Shown here: piece after piece, positions 32,820 through 45,059 of the stretch
How the letters are laid out: every line of letters starts with the position of its first letter
Position numbering within the stretch: position 1 is the stretch's first letter
NCBI RefSeq assembly: GCF_902686445.1
Contig: NC_062219.1
Location: forward strand, 42,125,056 to 42,189,055
Source: Sciurus carolinensis
Lineage: Eukaryota > Chordata > Mammalia > Rodentia > Sciuridae
Direction of reading: 5' to 3'
DNA length: 64,000 bases
The notes under the pieces: model-generated
The model's database searches: none
The model's input: the letters and a program-made list of their open reading frames with translations, nothing else
What the model was told of the DNA's origin: nothing
Translations under genes and position numbers: made by a program

Positions 32820-33240
32820 ATTTCTATTCACTATTCTTTTCTTCTGAGTTCCATCTGCTATTAATCCTATTTATAGCTATTTAAATTTATATGTTATATT
32901 TTTCGGTTCCAGAATTTTAATTTTTTTGTTAGAGTTAAAAACACTCATGAAATCCTTCATTATTTTAGTTTTTATATTCATCTTCTGCAATTTCCTTAGC
33001 ATATTCATATTTTATAGTTTTAGTATATTAATTCTGACATTTGGATTGCTCATGGTTCTACTTCTACTGATTCTTTGTTTTGATTATGAATGAATTCTAC
33101 CTGCTTCTTTTGCATGCCAAATACTAAACATTATTCATGATGTGTCATGGACAATTGATTGTGTTCTCTTGCTAGAAAGATTGTTGAATTTTGTTCTAAT
33201 AGACACTTATGTCACTGACAAAGTGATCCTGTGGGGTACT
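32820..33240 (-). mobile_element. Possible old antisense L1 5'UTR fragment
   Basis: The order TTCTACTTCTACTGATTCTT...GAATTCTACCTGCTTCTTTT...GCATGCCAAATACTAAACAT resembles antisense leader sequence of old mammalian L1s. Weak and diverged. Confidence 0.4.
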
Positions 33241-33829
33241 TATTTAGCTTCTGATATTTTCCCCCCATTTTCCCTTTAATCCAAGGGTGTAACCCTTAGT
33301 TTTTGGATACAGTTATTACTTGTAAGGCTGACATTTATTGCATTTTGATGGAAATACAATTTCTTCTCATTTGACTCAACTTGAACTCCAAACACTATCT
33401 TTTCAGAAATAGACAACTGATGAAATCCCTGTTCATCAATTTTATTCTTTCAGCAGGATTCCTTGAAATCTCAACGTGTATTCCAAAACTCAGAACTTGG
33501 CCACAGATTTAATATGTATTAGTATACAGAGTTTAGAGCTGACCCCTTTGTGACTCCCTCATGTCTAGTATTTCACTTTTTAATGTCCATGTAGTCAATC
33601 ATCTCTGAACTTTGCCCATTGCTGCCTCACCTAAGTAAGATGTCTGCCTTCTACTTGAGCTCCACTATCATGCACAGTACACACTGGAGAGTGCCCTTAA
33701 AGAATATACTACCAAATATGGAGCTTTCTTAATTTGCTTCTCTTCTCTAAGGGTTTGTACTATCTCCAGTTTCTGCTTGTCTTTGAAGAATTGGCATTTT
33801 TAAAGCAAATTTTGGGCAAGCAGAACAGC

Positions 33830-34040
33830 CTTTATATGCAGTCAAGCAAAACTTAAGAACAGAACATGTTCTGAGAAATATGTTGTTAAGTGATGCTGTC
33901 ATTTTGTGTACATTATAGAGTGTTCTTACACAAACTAAGTTGGATGCAACATCACTAGGTGATATAGTCTTTTGCAGCCACTATGGTATATGTGGTCCAT
34001 CACTGTCTGAAACATCATTATGCAGCACAAGACTGTAGTG
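33830..34040. repeat. Ancient mammal-wide repeat, family not named
   Basis: The block TTGCAGCCACTATGGTATAT, GTGGTCCATCACTGTCTGAA, ACATCATTATGCAGCACAAG matches a widespread old repeat with CATTATGCGGCGCATGACTG-type ends, probably DNA-transposon-related. Decayed and non-coding. Confidence 0.45.
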
Positions 34041-34239
34041 GCAAAGCACAAATTTTCCCAACAAGCAAAACAAGAACACAGTGCTGAACAGGTTTTCTTC
34101 TACACATTTTACATAATCAATCAGTTCCTGTGTTTTTTTTCCTCTAATTTTCTATACAGTAAAGGTTTTGCTAAGTTTGAAACTTCAAAACTCACAGTGA
34201 TCTTATCTTTTTTTAATTTTGACACCATGTATAGTGTAC

Positions 34240-34480
34240 ATTGTAATATTTATAATCACTTTTTTGTGTTTACTGTATTACAGGCACTATGATGAGTACC
34301 ATATTATATTATTTTCTTTAAACTTATTAATTGCTTCATGCATTTGATAGCTATTCCCATTTTGCATATGAAAAACTGAGGTCTAATGAAATCCAATATA
34401 TAGTCCAGGATAATAAAAAATGTGTTAAAACCAGGATGCAAATCTAGTCCATCTGGCTCCAAATTCTATTTCTGTAACCA
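34240..34480 (+). mobile_element. MIR SINE
   Basis: TACAGGCACTATGATGAGTA...CCCATTTTGCATATGAAAAA, CTGAGGTCTAATG and AACCAGGATGCAAATCTAGT follow the MIR core order in sense orientation. Confidence 0.7.
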
Positions 34481-37400
34481 TTCAACAATAGTTACTTGCT
34501 CTATTTTATTACACATTTCTTGTAGTATAAAAATATCTTTTCTACCTTAAAAGATTACATTTCCCTTAGAATTTCAAATGACAGGAAAGTAATGCTACTA
34601 GAAGTACTGTATTTTATTGGATTAGGCAGAATACCTTACCTTGTTTGTGCTTTAATTGCACGATTTTACTTAAAAACTTTTGTTGTTTTAGTGTCAAATA
34701 TTGTCAGGTAAACTAATGACATTAAATGCATACCTGCTCAGGGAGGGAAGCATCATTTACATAGCCTATCTTCAGACAATGATGCTGAACTGGGAACAAT
34801 TCAAGGTACTTGGTATCTTTATCTTTTAATAGATACTATAATCTCACTAAAAGATCGGGGAACAAGCTACATTTTCCTTGCCCCACTAAGTATATTGTAA
34901 GAAAATTATTTACAAAAGTCAGCAAAATCCTCCATATTAAGTAGAAGAAAACATATGAATTTTAGGATAGCTTCTAGAAACAACATTAAATGAGAAATGT
35001 GAAGGACACTTGCAGAAGATAACTCATGGTTGTACTTTCTACTGGTTTTCAATATTGGGTCAGAACCTAAATTACTGCTCCTCCTAGCAATATATTTTAT
35101 TCACTTTCCACCCAAATAAAAAATAAAGCATTCCTTACAAATAAATAATTTACTATAGGCATCTGCCAATGACGCATTTTCAGTTCAGTGTTAATTTTTC
35201 TCTCTTTCTCAAATAGCCATGATGTTGTTTGCTCACCAGAATGCCTATTGCTTTATTCCTCCAGTAGATAATATTTGTTGATGATCAAAAATAGACTTGA
35301 TTAAAATATAAGCATGTCATAAGAATAAAGTCAACAATTTTAGGCAGCTAACAAAATGTTTAAATTTTATCCTCATAGTTTAGCCATGAATCAATTATGA
35401 CTGAAGGCAGGTAGATACTAAAGGGAGAATCAACATGAATATAAATAACATTTGTAAGTCAGCATATAAAATTTAACAGTGGTGTCAACTTTCAAATGGG
35501 CCTGGTTATATTGTTTCTTTGGCAATTTTTCTAAAGAGAATATACATAAACAGATTCATATAGGAAATTTCTATTTACTATCAAGTTTTAATACATCTAT
35601 AATCTAATTTTAGTTACTGAATTTTGACCAGCACATTTTCATAGATTTTTATTACATTTTTCCAAATTGTCTTATCTTTAGAGCTTTACAACCATATCAT
35701 CAATTGTAATTTGTGTAGATATACATTGTTAGCTTATTAGAACTACATTAGTGAATATTTTAGTAGTAAAACCCACTCATAATCCTTAGGAGTTAACATT
35801 TTTTATCTTTGCTTTTCCCTTATTATAATTTACCTCAAGTATTTTAAAAGAATTGCATACAAGTATAATAGATATGAATGTGTTTACAAATTGTAACTTT
35901 ATTTTCTATTAAACAATTTGTATTTTGAGTTTCTCTCATTCCTGCCATTTCAATGGATTAAGTCTGGAATTTAGGTAATCTTTATCTCTCCTGGTGATGC
36001 CTGACTTTCCAGTTTATGCCAGATTTCCAAGGCCTTACTCAGGTATGTATGTGTTTGTGGCAGGATCTTTCCTATCATTGTTCTAGCAAAGATGTTCTAT
36101 GATTCCAGGAACATGGCTTCTTTAGTAATGGTCGCTCTTGAGGCAGGGATCATTTGAAAGGCTACATATTTGCCTAGAAAAACCATAAAGTTATTTCTTT
36201 CTTCATCTTATTTCTTTGCTGGGGCCTTGATATAAATAATGAAACATGCTCTCTCTTCTCTCACAACTTCAAAACTTTTCTTTCTTTCTTCCATTTCCTT
36301 TGTTGGAAGATCGGAGGGAGACTGGGGGTCTTGTCCCAAAGCCAGCACTGAGATGGAAGACTATGTGGAATGCTGACTAATTATTTCCCTCCTTCTCTTC
36401 CTCTGGCACCAGCATTTTAACTAGTTCTAGTTTGGCTAAATGTACCTAGGAACAGCCCTGTGATTACATGAAAATGAGCTAGTTGAGAACAGGATGATGC
36501 TCCTACACAACAGAAAAAAAAGGAATGAATAATAGATGGGAGAGGTGAAAGTATTCAAATAATGGAACAGTGAGGGAAAGGAGCCACAGTGGAAGGGGCA
36601 TTTTAATGTGCAGTCTTCGAGGTTTTGGTTCAGTGGTTTCCTGTTTATTCAAATTTGTATACACATATACTATATACAATACTATTAGGAGCATGGATTT
36701 CAACATGCTGTGGATAATCTTTGAAAATAATAAAATCTGACAAATAATGCCTTATAGAGTAAGACCTTATAGAGAAATGTGCTCCTTATTTCCTCATTTC
36801 TCTTTGTAGTTGATGGAGACCTTGTATCTCATTTTGTCTCCTGGAGAGTTAACAGAAATGATGCACGATATTTATATCTCTCTCCATGAACAGCCCTTTA
36901 GGACCTTCTAGCTACATGTTTGCTAACATGGTAACCCTGGGGAATAAGGCATTGAGATGGAGAGAACCTAAATTCCTGAGTCCCCACAAGAAAAAGATGC
37001 TTTGAAATACTCCCTAACTAATATCAGGAAATGATAAGTAAGCATTGATGTGTTAATCCACTGATCCTTGAGGATTAATTTGGTATTGCAATATAGGCCA
37101 CCTCATTTTAACTAATGTAGTTTGGAAGGTAAGATGAGTATTCTTCTGAACTGCATGAGTCTTCTTTGTTTCATAAAAACACTCATTGCAGTCTCTTTTT
37201 TCTAAAGTGATATCTATTGGTGGTTTTAAAATTATAAATCATTACTATAGGACAGCTTCTTGACAGGGAAACTAAAAGCTAAATTGTTAGGCATGCCTGC
37301 CAATTGAAGAATGACTTGGGATGAAGATAAAATATATTAGAATTATCCAGTAGTAGAGAAATATGATTCTATTAGAAAAAAAGATTTATTACCAACCTTT

Positions 37401-38440
37401 TGGTGGCATGTCTGATACATAAAATGAGGTTTCCTCAAGATCTAGAGGTCATTTGGTAGAAGTAGTTGCTTGTCATTAATAATTGATTTAAGTGTACTTT
37501 ATTATTTCAGTAAAGTTCAATATCACCTAAACAGAAGTCTTACATGAAAATTTCATATTTAGTTTATCTGATGTGGCTATTTATCTAAACCTTAAAGATG
37601 TAAGTTAAGGAGATCTCAATGTTTTGGGGTACAGGAAACATTAAGTCTTTCTATCAGTTTGTAAATGATGAGAATAAGATTTAAGTTTTTCTCTGAATAA
37701 GAATTTGGATTCTCTGGATTCCTCCTACCTTTCTCTCCCTCTCTCTCTTACTAATCCTCCCGCTCACCATATCTTTTTCCTCTTCCTTCTCTCCTCCCTT
37801 ACTCTTTTTTTCCTCCTTATATTCTTCTGATTCTAGAAGAGTTTATTCAGTATTTTCATAATCACCTGAAATGAAAATCCCATACATAACTAGTTTTAAG
37901 GTATTTGGCATATCTTTGTAAATCCATTTAACTTTTTCATCTTTTCTGAGATACTTTTACATTTAACTATTAGCAGTTTTATAATACAGATTCTCTTCCG
38001 GTTTGCCACATGGTTATTACTTCTGTAATTTTTATTTATTCACAAAGAAATTTATATCTTTAGAGTTTTCTCATAAAACTGTCTTTGTTCTCTTATATTA
38101 GTAAAGTAAAATTATTTCACCACACATAAAATAAAACATTATTATAATTTATAGAGAGATTTCGAACAAACTGAAAACACTCTTAAGAACTTCCCTGAAC
38201 AGGCATTAGAGCTGTATTTTCAAAAATACTCTAATTAGAATTTTAGGGATCCATAGTCTATAGTGAATAGATAATTTAAGAAACAAGGTAGCTAGTTTAT
38301 GATAGTTGTGGCAAAAGAAACACTTAACTGCTGATGATCCAATACAACTTAATATAAGAGTTCAAGACTTCTAAACTTCTCTTATAACTCAATCAGGATG
38401 TTATGCCCTTTCTCAGTACATTTTGGCGGGCATCCACATG
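34481..38440. other. Long AT-rich stretch without recognised gene
   Basis: No coding sequence supported. A CT-rich tract lies at 37725-37815. Faint repeat-like sequence near 36760-36990 (GGAGAGAACCTAAATTCCTG) could be an old LTR fragment, not assignable. The minus frame 36503-36706 lacks family features. Confidence 0.5.
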
Positions 38441-38444
38441 GAAA

Positions 38445-38540
38445 AAAGGAACTGGGAGTATAGCTCAGTGATCAAGAACATGCTTAGCATGAGTGAGGTC
38501 CTGAATTCACACCTCTTTGGGGACAGGAGGAGGGAAAGGG
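38445..38540 (+). mobile_element. tRNA/ID-like SINE, sense
   Basis: AACTGGGAGTATAGCTCAGT followed by GATCAAGAACATGCTTAGCA and GGTCCTGAATTCACACC is a diverged ID-type unit with a recognisable A box (TAGCTCAGT). A purine-rich stretch follows. Confidence 0.65.
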
Positions 38541-38552
38541 AGGAAGCTGGAG

Positions 38553-39538
38553 AATGTTAGTAGAGTGGGAGAAAATCTTTGCCACCCATACTTCAGATAG
38601 AGCACTAATCTCCAGAATCTATAAAGAACTCAAAAAACTCTACACCAAGAATACAAATAACCCAATCAACAAATGGGCTAAGGAAATGAACAGACACTTC
38701 ACAGAAGAATATCTACAAGCAATCAACACACATATGAAAAAATGTTCAACTTCTCTAGTAATAATAGAAATGCAAATCAAAATTACCCTAAGATTCCATC
38801 TCACCCCAATTAGAATGGCGATTATCAAGAATACAAGCAACAATAGGTGTTGGCGAGGATGTGGGGAAAAAGGTACACTCATACATTACTGGTGGGGTTG
38901 CAAATTAGTGCAGCCAATCTGGAAAGCAGTGTAGAGATTCCTCAGAAAGCTTGGAATGGAACCACCATTTGACCCAGCTTTCCCACCCCTTGGCCTATAC
39001 CCAAAGGACTTTAAAGCAGAATACTGCAAAGATGCAGCCACATCAATATTCATAGCTGCTCAATTCATAATAGCCAGATTGTGGAACCAACCTAGATGCC
39101 CTTCAATGGATGAGTGGATAAAGAAACTGGTATATTTATACAATGGAATATTACTCAGCCATAAAGAATAACAAAATTATGGCATTTGAAGGCAAATGGA
39201 TGAAATTGGAGAATATCATGCTAAGTGAGATAAGCCAATCTCAAAAAACCAAAGGAAGAATGATCTCTCTGATGAGCGAATGATGACACATAATGGGGGG
39301 AGAGGGGGCAAGGATGGAGGAAGGAGGGACTGTATAGAGGGAAAAGAGGGGTGGGAGGGGTAGCGGGGGAAGGGAAAAAATAACAGAATGAATCAAACAA
39401 CATTTCCCTATGTAAATGTATGATTACACATATTGTATGCCTTACTCCATGTACAAACAGAGAATCAACATGTATCCCATTTGTTTACAATAAAAATAAA
39501 TTTAAAAAAAAGTACTAGCTAGTAAAAAAAAAAAAAAA
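38553..39538 (+). mobile_element. 5'-truncated LINE-1, sense
   Basis: Holds only the ORF2 C-terminal region and 3'UTR. ORF2 sequence continues to about 39170 in broken frames. The 3'UTR has a G-rich tract (39294-39375) and ends at CAATAAAAATAAATTT plus A-runs to 39538. It is much closer to the young L1 than to the old L1 at 5441. No clear flanking duplication is seen, perhaps because it landed beside the SINE at 38445. Confidence 0.9.
38554..39171 (+). pseudogene. L1 ORF2 C-terminal fragment
   Basis: The frame 38554-38934 reads [31 protein letters not shown] and [20 protein letters not shown], then [13 protein letters not shown], which includes the cysteine-rich C-terminal motif (C-W-R-x-C then H-x-x-W-x-C) conserved in L1 ORF2. 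A stop at 38932-38934 interrupts it. The next frame (38956-39171) continues with EPPFDPAFPPLGLYPKDFKA and DEWIKKLVYLYNGILLSHKE. It has lost everything before the C-terminal domain. Confidence 0.85.
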
Positions 39539-40222
39539 AGAGTAAAAATCAAGTATATTTCCCTTTCCTTGAGACAATAGAGGACAAGGCTTTGCTTAGG
39601 TCGAGGGCAAAAATTCAACAGAGGGATCTCCTCTCTCTCTCCTCCCCTTCATCTCTGTCTTTGGACAGGGATGTAGCTGTCTTTGGACAACTACACATGG
39701 TCAGTGTTTCATATTACATTCATCGGAGTAACAACATTTATAGGTCAATTAAAAAATAAAAAACACCCAGTTCTGTAAGTCAATGTATAAACAGCACAAA
39801 GAAAATGGAACTAAGCATCCTTTAGTGGCTACAGTTTTCATTGGTTCATTCCTTTCCACAAGCTAAGCTGCAACTGTGAACTCAAGGGAAAGAGGGTGGA
39901 TAGCTCAGTCTCTTAGGTCCAAGAATTGATTGGTCTCTCCTTCTGTCTTTCTCACTGTTATTACTAGCTAGTTTGAGTTACATTTTGGCTAGTGTATGGT
40001 GATCCACATCCAGCTCAACACACTTGAGAAAGATGTGTGTAGTTGATTCTCAATTTCAGTTAAAGCAGCAGGTTTACATGCTAATTAAAAAGATGTAAAA
40101 AAAAAAAAAAAGAAAAAGAAAAGATAGATGATTACAGCTTGCATTCCATTGGTCAGCAGCTAAACTGGCCATATGAAAATTGATTACACTTAATGTTATA
40201 TAATAATTCATTAAATGGTTAT
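39539..40222. other. No gene; mixed AT-rich sequence
   Basis: It contains an A-run at 40097-40120. The patch 40130-40190 (GCTTGCATTCCATTGGTCAG) looks less degenerate, with a TEAD-like GCATTCC and an inverted CCAAT (ATTGG), but no function can be shown. Confidence 0.4.
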
Positions 40223-41165
40223 GTAACTTTGTGTGAGTTTGTGCATTGATATGACCCTCAAGGCATCTCTTACATTTCTAACACTATCTTGGCCTCTGCT
40301 CCTCAAAGAATGTGAACAAACTTCTGAAATGCTCTCTTGGCACTCTTGCTCCCCTCCAAATTTCTTTTTTTTTTTTTTTTTTTGGATTAAATGGTAGTAT
40401 TGTATCAGTTTATTGATTTCTAATGACTACAATGAAAAAGGACATTGCAGAATGCCTTGTTTTTAGGAAATACTTAAAATACGAAAAGGGCAATGAGGCA
40501 GGTCTACAACTTACTCTCAAATGGTTCAGAATAAAAAAATAATTTAAATATATGTAGCAAGATAGAAATAAATGTTAAATCTAACAAGGATATTGGTTGA
40601 ATATGGAAACACCATTTGACCCTCCAAATTTCTTGATGTAGGCAGCATGTTTCATATCCCCTTATGATTTGACCACAGGGTCAAAATCTTTCATTGGTTT
40701 CTATTGTTTACATGATAGTGATCAAAATCATTAACTTTGTATAAGTAGCTGACTTGGTCTCTCACTCTAATATCATCTTGTCCCAAGATTTCCTTTAGTT
40801 TCTTGAATATTCCATCCTGTTGCCATACAGTTCTACCTATCTCATCATCTTTTCCTCTTTGCAACTTTCAACTAATCATTCAGAATGCAGTTTAAACATG
40901 CCTTCCTCAGAGAAGTTTTATATGATATAATGAACTACATCATGTCCTCCTTTTATAATGATCTGTTCTTTCCATCATAAAACCTATTATTGCTATGACT
41001 CACATTTATTCCTGATGCTTTATTAAAAATCAACTCCTCCAATAGACTGAGACCTCCTGATACAGCATCTATACTTTTCCTTAACTGATGTCTCTACAAC
41101 TGAAACAATGGGTAACACATAGTAGCTTCTAACAACTTTTATTAAGATGAGTGAATGAAATTATT
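40223..41165 (+). mobile_element. L2 LINE 3' part, split by a later insertion
   Basis: GGCATCTCTTACATTTCTAA...CATGCCTTCCTCAGAGAAGT...AGACTGAGACCTCCTGATAC...GAGTGAATGAAATT follows the order of the L2 3' end, finishing in the TGAATGAA-type tail. It is interrupted by the retroposed insert at 40367-40619. Confidence 0.75.
40367..40619 (-). mobile_element. Retroposed 3'UTR-like insert with 15-bp target duplication
   Basis: It begins with poly(T) (A-tail on the minus strand) and is bounded by perfect direct repeats CCCTCCAAATTTCTT at 40352-40366 and 40620-40634. On the minus strand the insert carries AATAAA about 27 nt before the tail. Its body includes GAACCATTTGAGAGTAAGTT, itself known as part of an old repeat. 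It looks like an L1-mobilised, 5'-truncated mRNA 3' end. The parent transcript is unknown. Confidence 0.85.
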
Positions 41166-41639
41166 AAGAGTGTTATGCTTTATTCGAACCCTTTTATTAT
41201 AACAATTTATTTCAAGTAGACATTTGCATTTTAAAACTTCTTATCTCTATCAGTAATTAGTGTTTCTCAACCTTCCCCTCAGGCAGGAACTAGATTAACA
41301 TGAAATTTAAGGACACCCCCATTTCTAAAGGCCTTTCTCTTTCTGTGTCATTTGGGCTGTTTGGAAGAATGGTACTAGCCCACTAGCAATCCAGGCTTTG
41401 TGTACCTTGTAAAAGACAAGCAAGCATAGGAAGCAAATGAGAAGTCACTTTTTATGCAAAGCACTTTAGGAATCAAGTTAGTTCTGTAGGTTTGGATTTT
41501 GAGGTGACCATTCATAAGGTTTAGACTGACTTAGGAATGGGATGGGTAAAGTAGATTTATTTTGAAAACACTCTTTGGTAATTCTTCCTCTAGATTCTTT
41601 GGAGAGTCCAGCTCAGGCTGGAGAGGGTTCAATATGGCC
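41166..41639. other. No recognised gene
   Basis: AT-rich sequence with nothing assignable. Confidence 0.5.
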
Positions 41640-41865
41640 TAGAGATTACGAGCAAGGACCCTGAACTCAGCATGGCTGGGTTTTAATTTTGGTTCCATCA
41701 CATTCTGGTTGTTGTAATCATGGGAAACTACTGTCCTGTATAAGATCAGGCTCATCCTCTGTAACAAAAGGATACAAGCTCCTGCTTCACCTGATTTATT
41801 AAGATTAAATGAGGAACTTCATGTCAAGCTCTTAAAATAATAAATGGAATAGTAAGTGTTAAAAA
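41640..41865 (-). mobile_element. MIR SINE, antisense
   Basis: Matches the antisense MIR order: AGCAAGGACCCTGAACTCAG, TTTTAATTTTGGTTCCATCA, CAGGCTCATCCTCTGTAACA, AGATTAAATGAGGAACTTCA. Confidence 0.65.
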
Positions 41866-42019
41866 TCCTCAGCTATTATCTGCATTGTTCTGTTTTCTTT
41901 TGAGTTATTCTTTGCATTTGAAGTTCCTGAATTAAGAACATGCCATTCCTGGATAGAAATATTTTTCCATTCTGTTTACTGATTTTCCATAGTTGTTTCA
42001 TATGAATGGTGAGAATCAG

Positions 42020-42245
42020 GAGGCCCTGTATTACGGTGCACACTGTAGAGATAGTGTAATGTCCTCCAGAGTCAGACTGATCTCTGCCACCTACAAGCCA
42101 CCAGGCAAATATATCCCTTAGTCTCTGATACAGTGTCTTCCTATGTGAAATTATGATAATAAAAGTTTCTATTTCATAGGTTTTTGTGAGCAATAAATAA
42201 GTTAATGAATATACAGGCCACTGTATAACACCAGGCATATGATGT
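42020..42245 (-). mobile_element. MIR SINE, antisense
   Basis: CAGAGTCAGACTGATCTCTG, CCACCTACAAGCCACCAGGC, TTTCATAGGTTTTTGTGAGC and ACACCAGGCATATGATG follow antisense MIR. Confidence 0.7.
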
Positions 42246-43299
42246 TTGCCATTAGTGAGTCTTGACTTCTCAGTAAGTTTAAAGTTCTTTGAAGGCAAGG
42301 ACTGTGATAACAAATTCTTATTTTTTTTTTTTTCACAAAGTACTTACCTTTGTTTTGGGCATGTAGCAAATGTACAGTACACAAATGCTTGATATCTGAT
42401 TAGCTATTTAGTATGCACAAGAAGGCCTTGATTATAAGTCTGCATTTATCTGTATTTGAATACCTTTTTTCTCTGAGCCTAGGTTTGAGTTCTATTTAAT
42501 ACTCAACACTAAATTTGCAGCTCATTTGCAATGTGTTACATGGTTTCATGATACAGTTTTAATGGAAGGATTTCTATATTCCTAAGTAGGAGCCCAAATG
42601 TCAATAGCATATTCATAATCAGGTTTGTTGTCCTTCCCTGAACTGACTGCTGCTGTAGAAATCAAATCTCAAATTAGTGGTTATTTGCTCATGCCCAGCT
42701 ATATATATATTACATTCAAAGGCAATAATAAGCTTCAGAAAAAGACTGAAATTTTTGGGTAGTCTTTAAACAAAACTGCAATCTATGTTTTTGGGAAATC
42801 TCATTCAAAGATCAAAAAACATGTAATTAGGAGATAGGCTTCAATTTCCAGAAATAATCTTTAGTGACTGTTTGATTGAAGAATGTCTATCTGAGGGATA
42901 CATAATAATTTGAAATTATAATTTGCTTAATATTGGCTCCTTTGAAGAAGCAACAATTACCAGCTTAGGTCTAAATCCCATACAACTGTTCCCTCACATT
43001 TTGTTTATGATTGGAACCACTCAACCCTACTGTTAACTTCTTGAAAATTTTTCTGTATTTGTGTATATGTGTGCACATAAGTCATGAATTTCAAATTTAT
43101 ATTTCCAATATTAAAAATGGGCCAACATTCATAAAGTTTAAGAAAAAAGTAATTGGGCAAATTATGTTTCCAAGTAAAAAATTTTTTAAAAATCATGGTT
43201 GCTTGGGTATAATATAAAAATATATGTGATGGAGAATCTTACTACCTTAGGAAAAAAATTGCTGAATTGCTGTTTTTAATATTCCTGAATGGAAAGTAG
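42246..43299. other. No recognised gene
   Basis: AT-rich sequence. The stretch 42500-42850 contains few simple repeats and includes a TCF/LEF-like ATTCAAAGATCAAA. It could be conserved non-coding DNA, but this cannot be judged here. Confidence 0.35.
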
Positions 43300-43525
43300 C
43301 ATATATATAGTGGTTAAGACTTGTGATTATAGAGTTAGGAAAATCTAGATTAAAAGTCCCAACTGAGGTACTTTCTACTGTGTGGTCTTAAGTAATATAA
43401 GTTAATATCATTAAATCTCAGTTTTGTTACCTGAAAATGGAAATACTTTGGGTCCTTTCTAATGGAAATATAATAGAGCTTGCATGGAACAACCCATGCA
43501 AAAAAATTATCCTAGGGCTTGGAAA
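43300..43525 (-). mobile_element. MIR SINE, antisense
   Basis: ATAGTGGTTAAGACTTGTGA, then TACTTTCTACTGTGTGGTCT and CTCAGTTTTGTTACCTGAAA follow antisense MIR. Confidence 0.75.
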
Positions 43526-44339
43526 ATATGATTACAAATAAAGTTATTATTAATATTTTATTATACTTCAGTAAAACATTTCTATATATTTCCTAGGTGA
43601 ACAATTAGATTTATCCATGTGAATCCACAGATTTTCTCTATTTTTTTTTTTTATGTTTCCTTTTCCTTTTTCATTTTGTTAAATTTCTTACAGGAACAGT
43701 ATATGGAGAGAAGATGAATTAAGTGGCTCAGACAAAACAGATGTTGATATCCTCTAATGTAATCATTTAGAGATAGGTAGATGATTCCAGGCAGGGGCTA
43801 GCCCTGTTCAGTCAAGTTGTGAGGAATGGCTTCCTTTCATATTTTTTGCCCATGATCTCCTAGGATGATATCTTTTATGTTACTGGAGCTGGTTCCCCAG
43901 AACCTTGCACATATACTAACCTTTAGGATGTAGAAAGAGAAAGTAGAGGCTAAACAGCTTAATTTCTGAGGGTTAGTCCTGAAATAGCATACTCCAGTTT
44001 CATTCACATCCCATTGACCAGAACGTAGACACATGGGGACGTTTACCTGCAAGGAGGACGTGAAAGGCAGTGTCTAGTTGTGTGGCTCTTTGCCAGGGAA
44101 AAAATGCAGGGTTTCTTGACTAAAGTGAAAGAGACAGTTTGTAGTCTCTGCCACAAATAATGGCATACAATATGAAAACATTTTTAGACCAGGTGCCAAG
44201 ACAACTGAGATTATGTCTTGAGTCAGTTCAGAGTAGACATGTGACCTTGAAACCACTGAACTTCACAGGTCTCAACTTTTTTGAGGTCTCACTGCCCTAT
44301 CTTCTCACTGTTTAGGACACTCTGTTATCACATACATAA
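43526..44339. other. No recognised gene
   Basis: AT-rich, with a T-run at 43641-43653. Minus-strand frames at 43837-44052 and 44074-44256 show no recognised domain. Confidence 0.45.
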
Positions 44340-44540
44340 CAATAATTACCACAGAATGAGCCCTTGCTATATGGGTGATATAGATCTTATTTTACATGTA
44401 ATATCTCATTAAATACCCTCAACAACCCCTTAGGGTAGACATTCTTATTAACCTTGATTTCTAGACAAGGAAACTGAAACATGAAATAGTACAGTCGAGA
44501 TTCAATCTTGGAGTTCTTACTCCAAAACTCCTAAGGTGTT
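44340..44540 (+). mobile_element. MIR SINE, sense
   Basis: GAGCCCTTGCTATATGGGTG, TTACATGTAATATCTCATTA, CAACAACCCCTTAGGGTAGA and CAAGGAAACTGAAACATGAA match sense MIR. Confidence 0.8.
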
Positions 44541-44589
44541 CACTTGAAGAGTAAGAACTTGTTTTACCTCTTAATTGAAATTCTATGTC

Positions 44590-45050
44590 AGTTTATTATG
44601 TCTGGCACCAAATTACCACACATTAACAGCTTAAAAACAGGACACATTTATTATGTTATAGTCCTGCAGGTCATTGGTCTGAAATGGGTCATGTGGGGCT
44701 AAAATCAAGATGTTGGCAGGACTGGTTCCTTTTGGAGGTCAGGCACAAGGCCATTTCTGTGCCATTCCAGCTTTTAGATGCTACCTGCATTCCTTTGCTG
44801 GTAGCCCAGCCAGCAATCACATCACTCCAAACTTTGTTTTCATCATCAAATTTCCTCTCACTTCTGCCTTCCTCTTTCACTTGTGAGGACCTTGTGATTA
44901 CACGTAAGATAATCCAAGGTCATCTTTGCATGTTGAAATTCTGAATAGAATCATGTTTATAAAGTTGTTTTGTCACATGAGGTAACATTCACAAGTTCCA
45001 AGGATGTAGAAGAGCACATCTGGGGGAGCCATTGTTCTGCCTGCAACAAA
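44590..45050 (+). repeat. Ancient mammal-wide repeat, same family as 8565-9130
   Basis: Runs from ACAGCTTAAAAACAGGACAC through ATGTTGGCAGGACTGGTTCC and CCTTGTGATTACACGTAAGA to GAGCCATTGTTCTGCCTGCA. Same block order as 8565-9130. I cannot name the family. Confidence 0.65.
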
Positions 45051-45059
45051 CATTTCCTT

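Noticed and set aside
38445..38540. Possible tRNA gene
   Set aside because: A-box-like sequence is present, but it is a decayed SINE without a foldable full cloverleaf that I can support.
41876..42313. 145-codon minus-strand ORF
   Set aside because: Overlaps an antisense MIR at 42020-42245, and its peptide has no recognisable family features.
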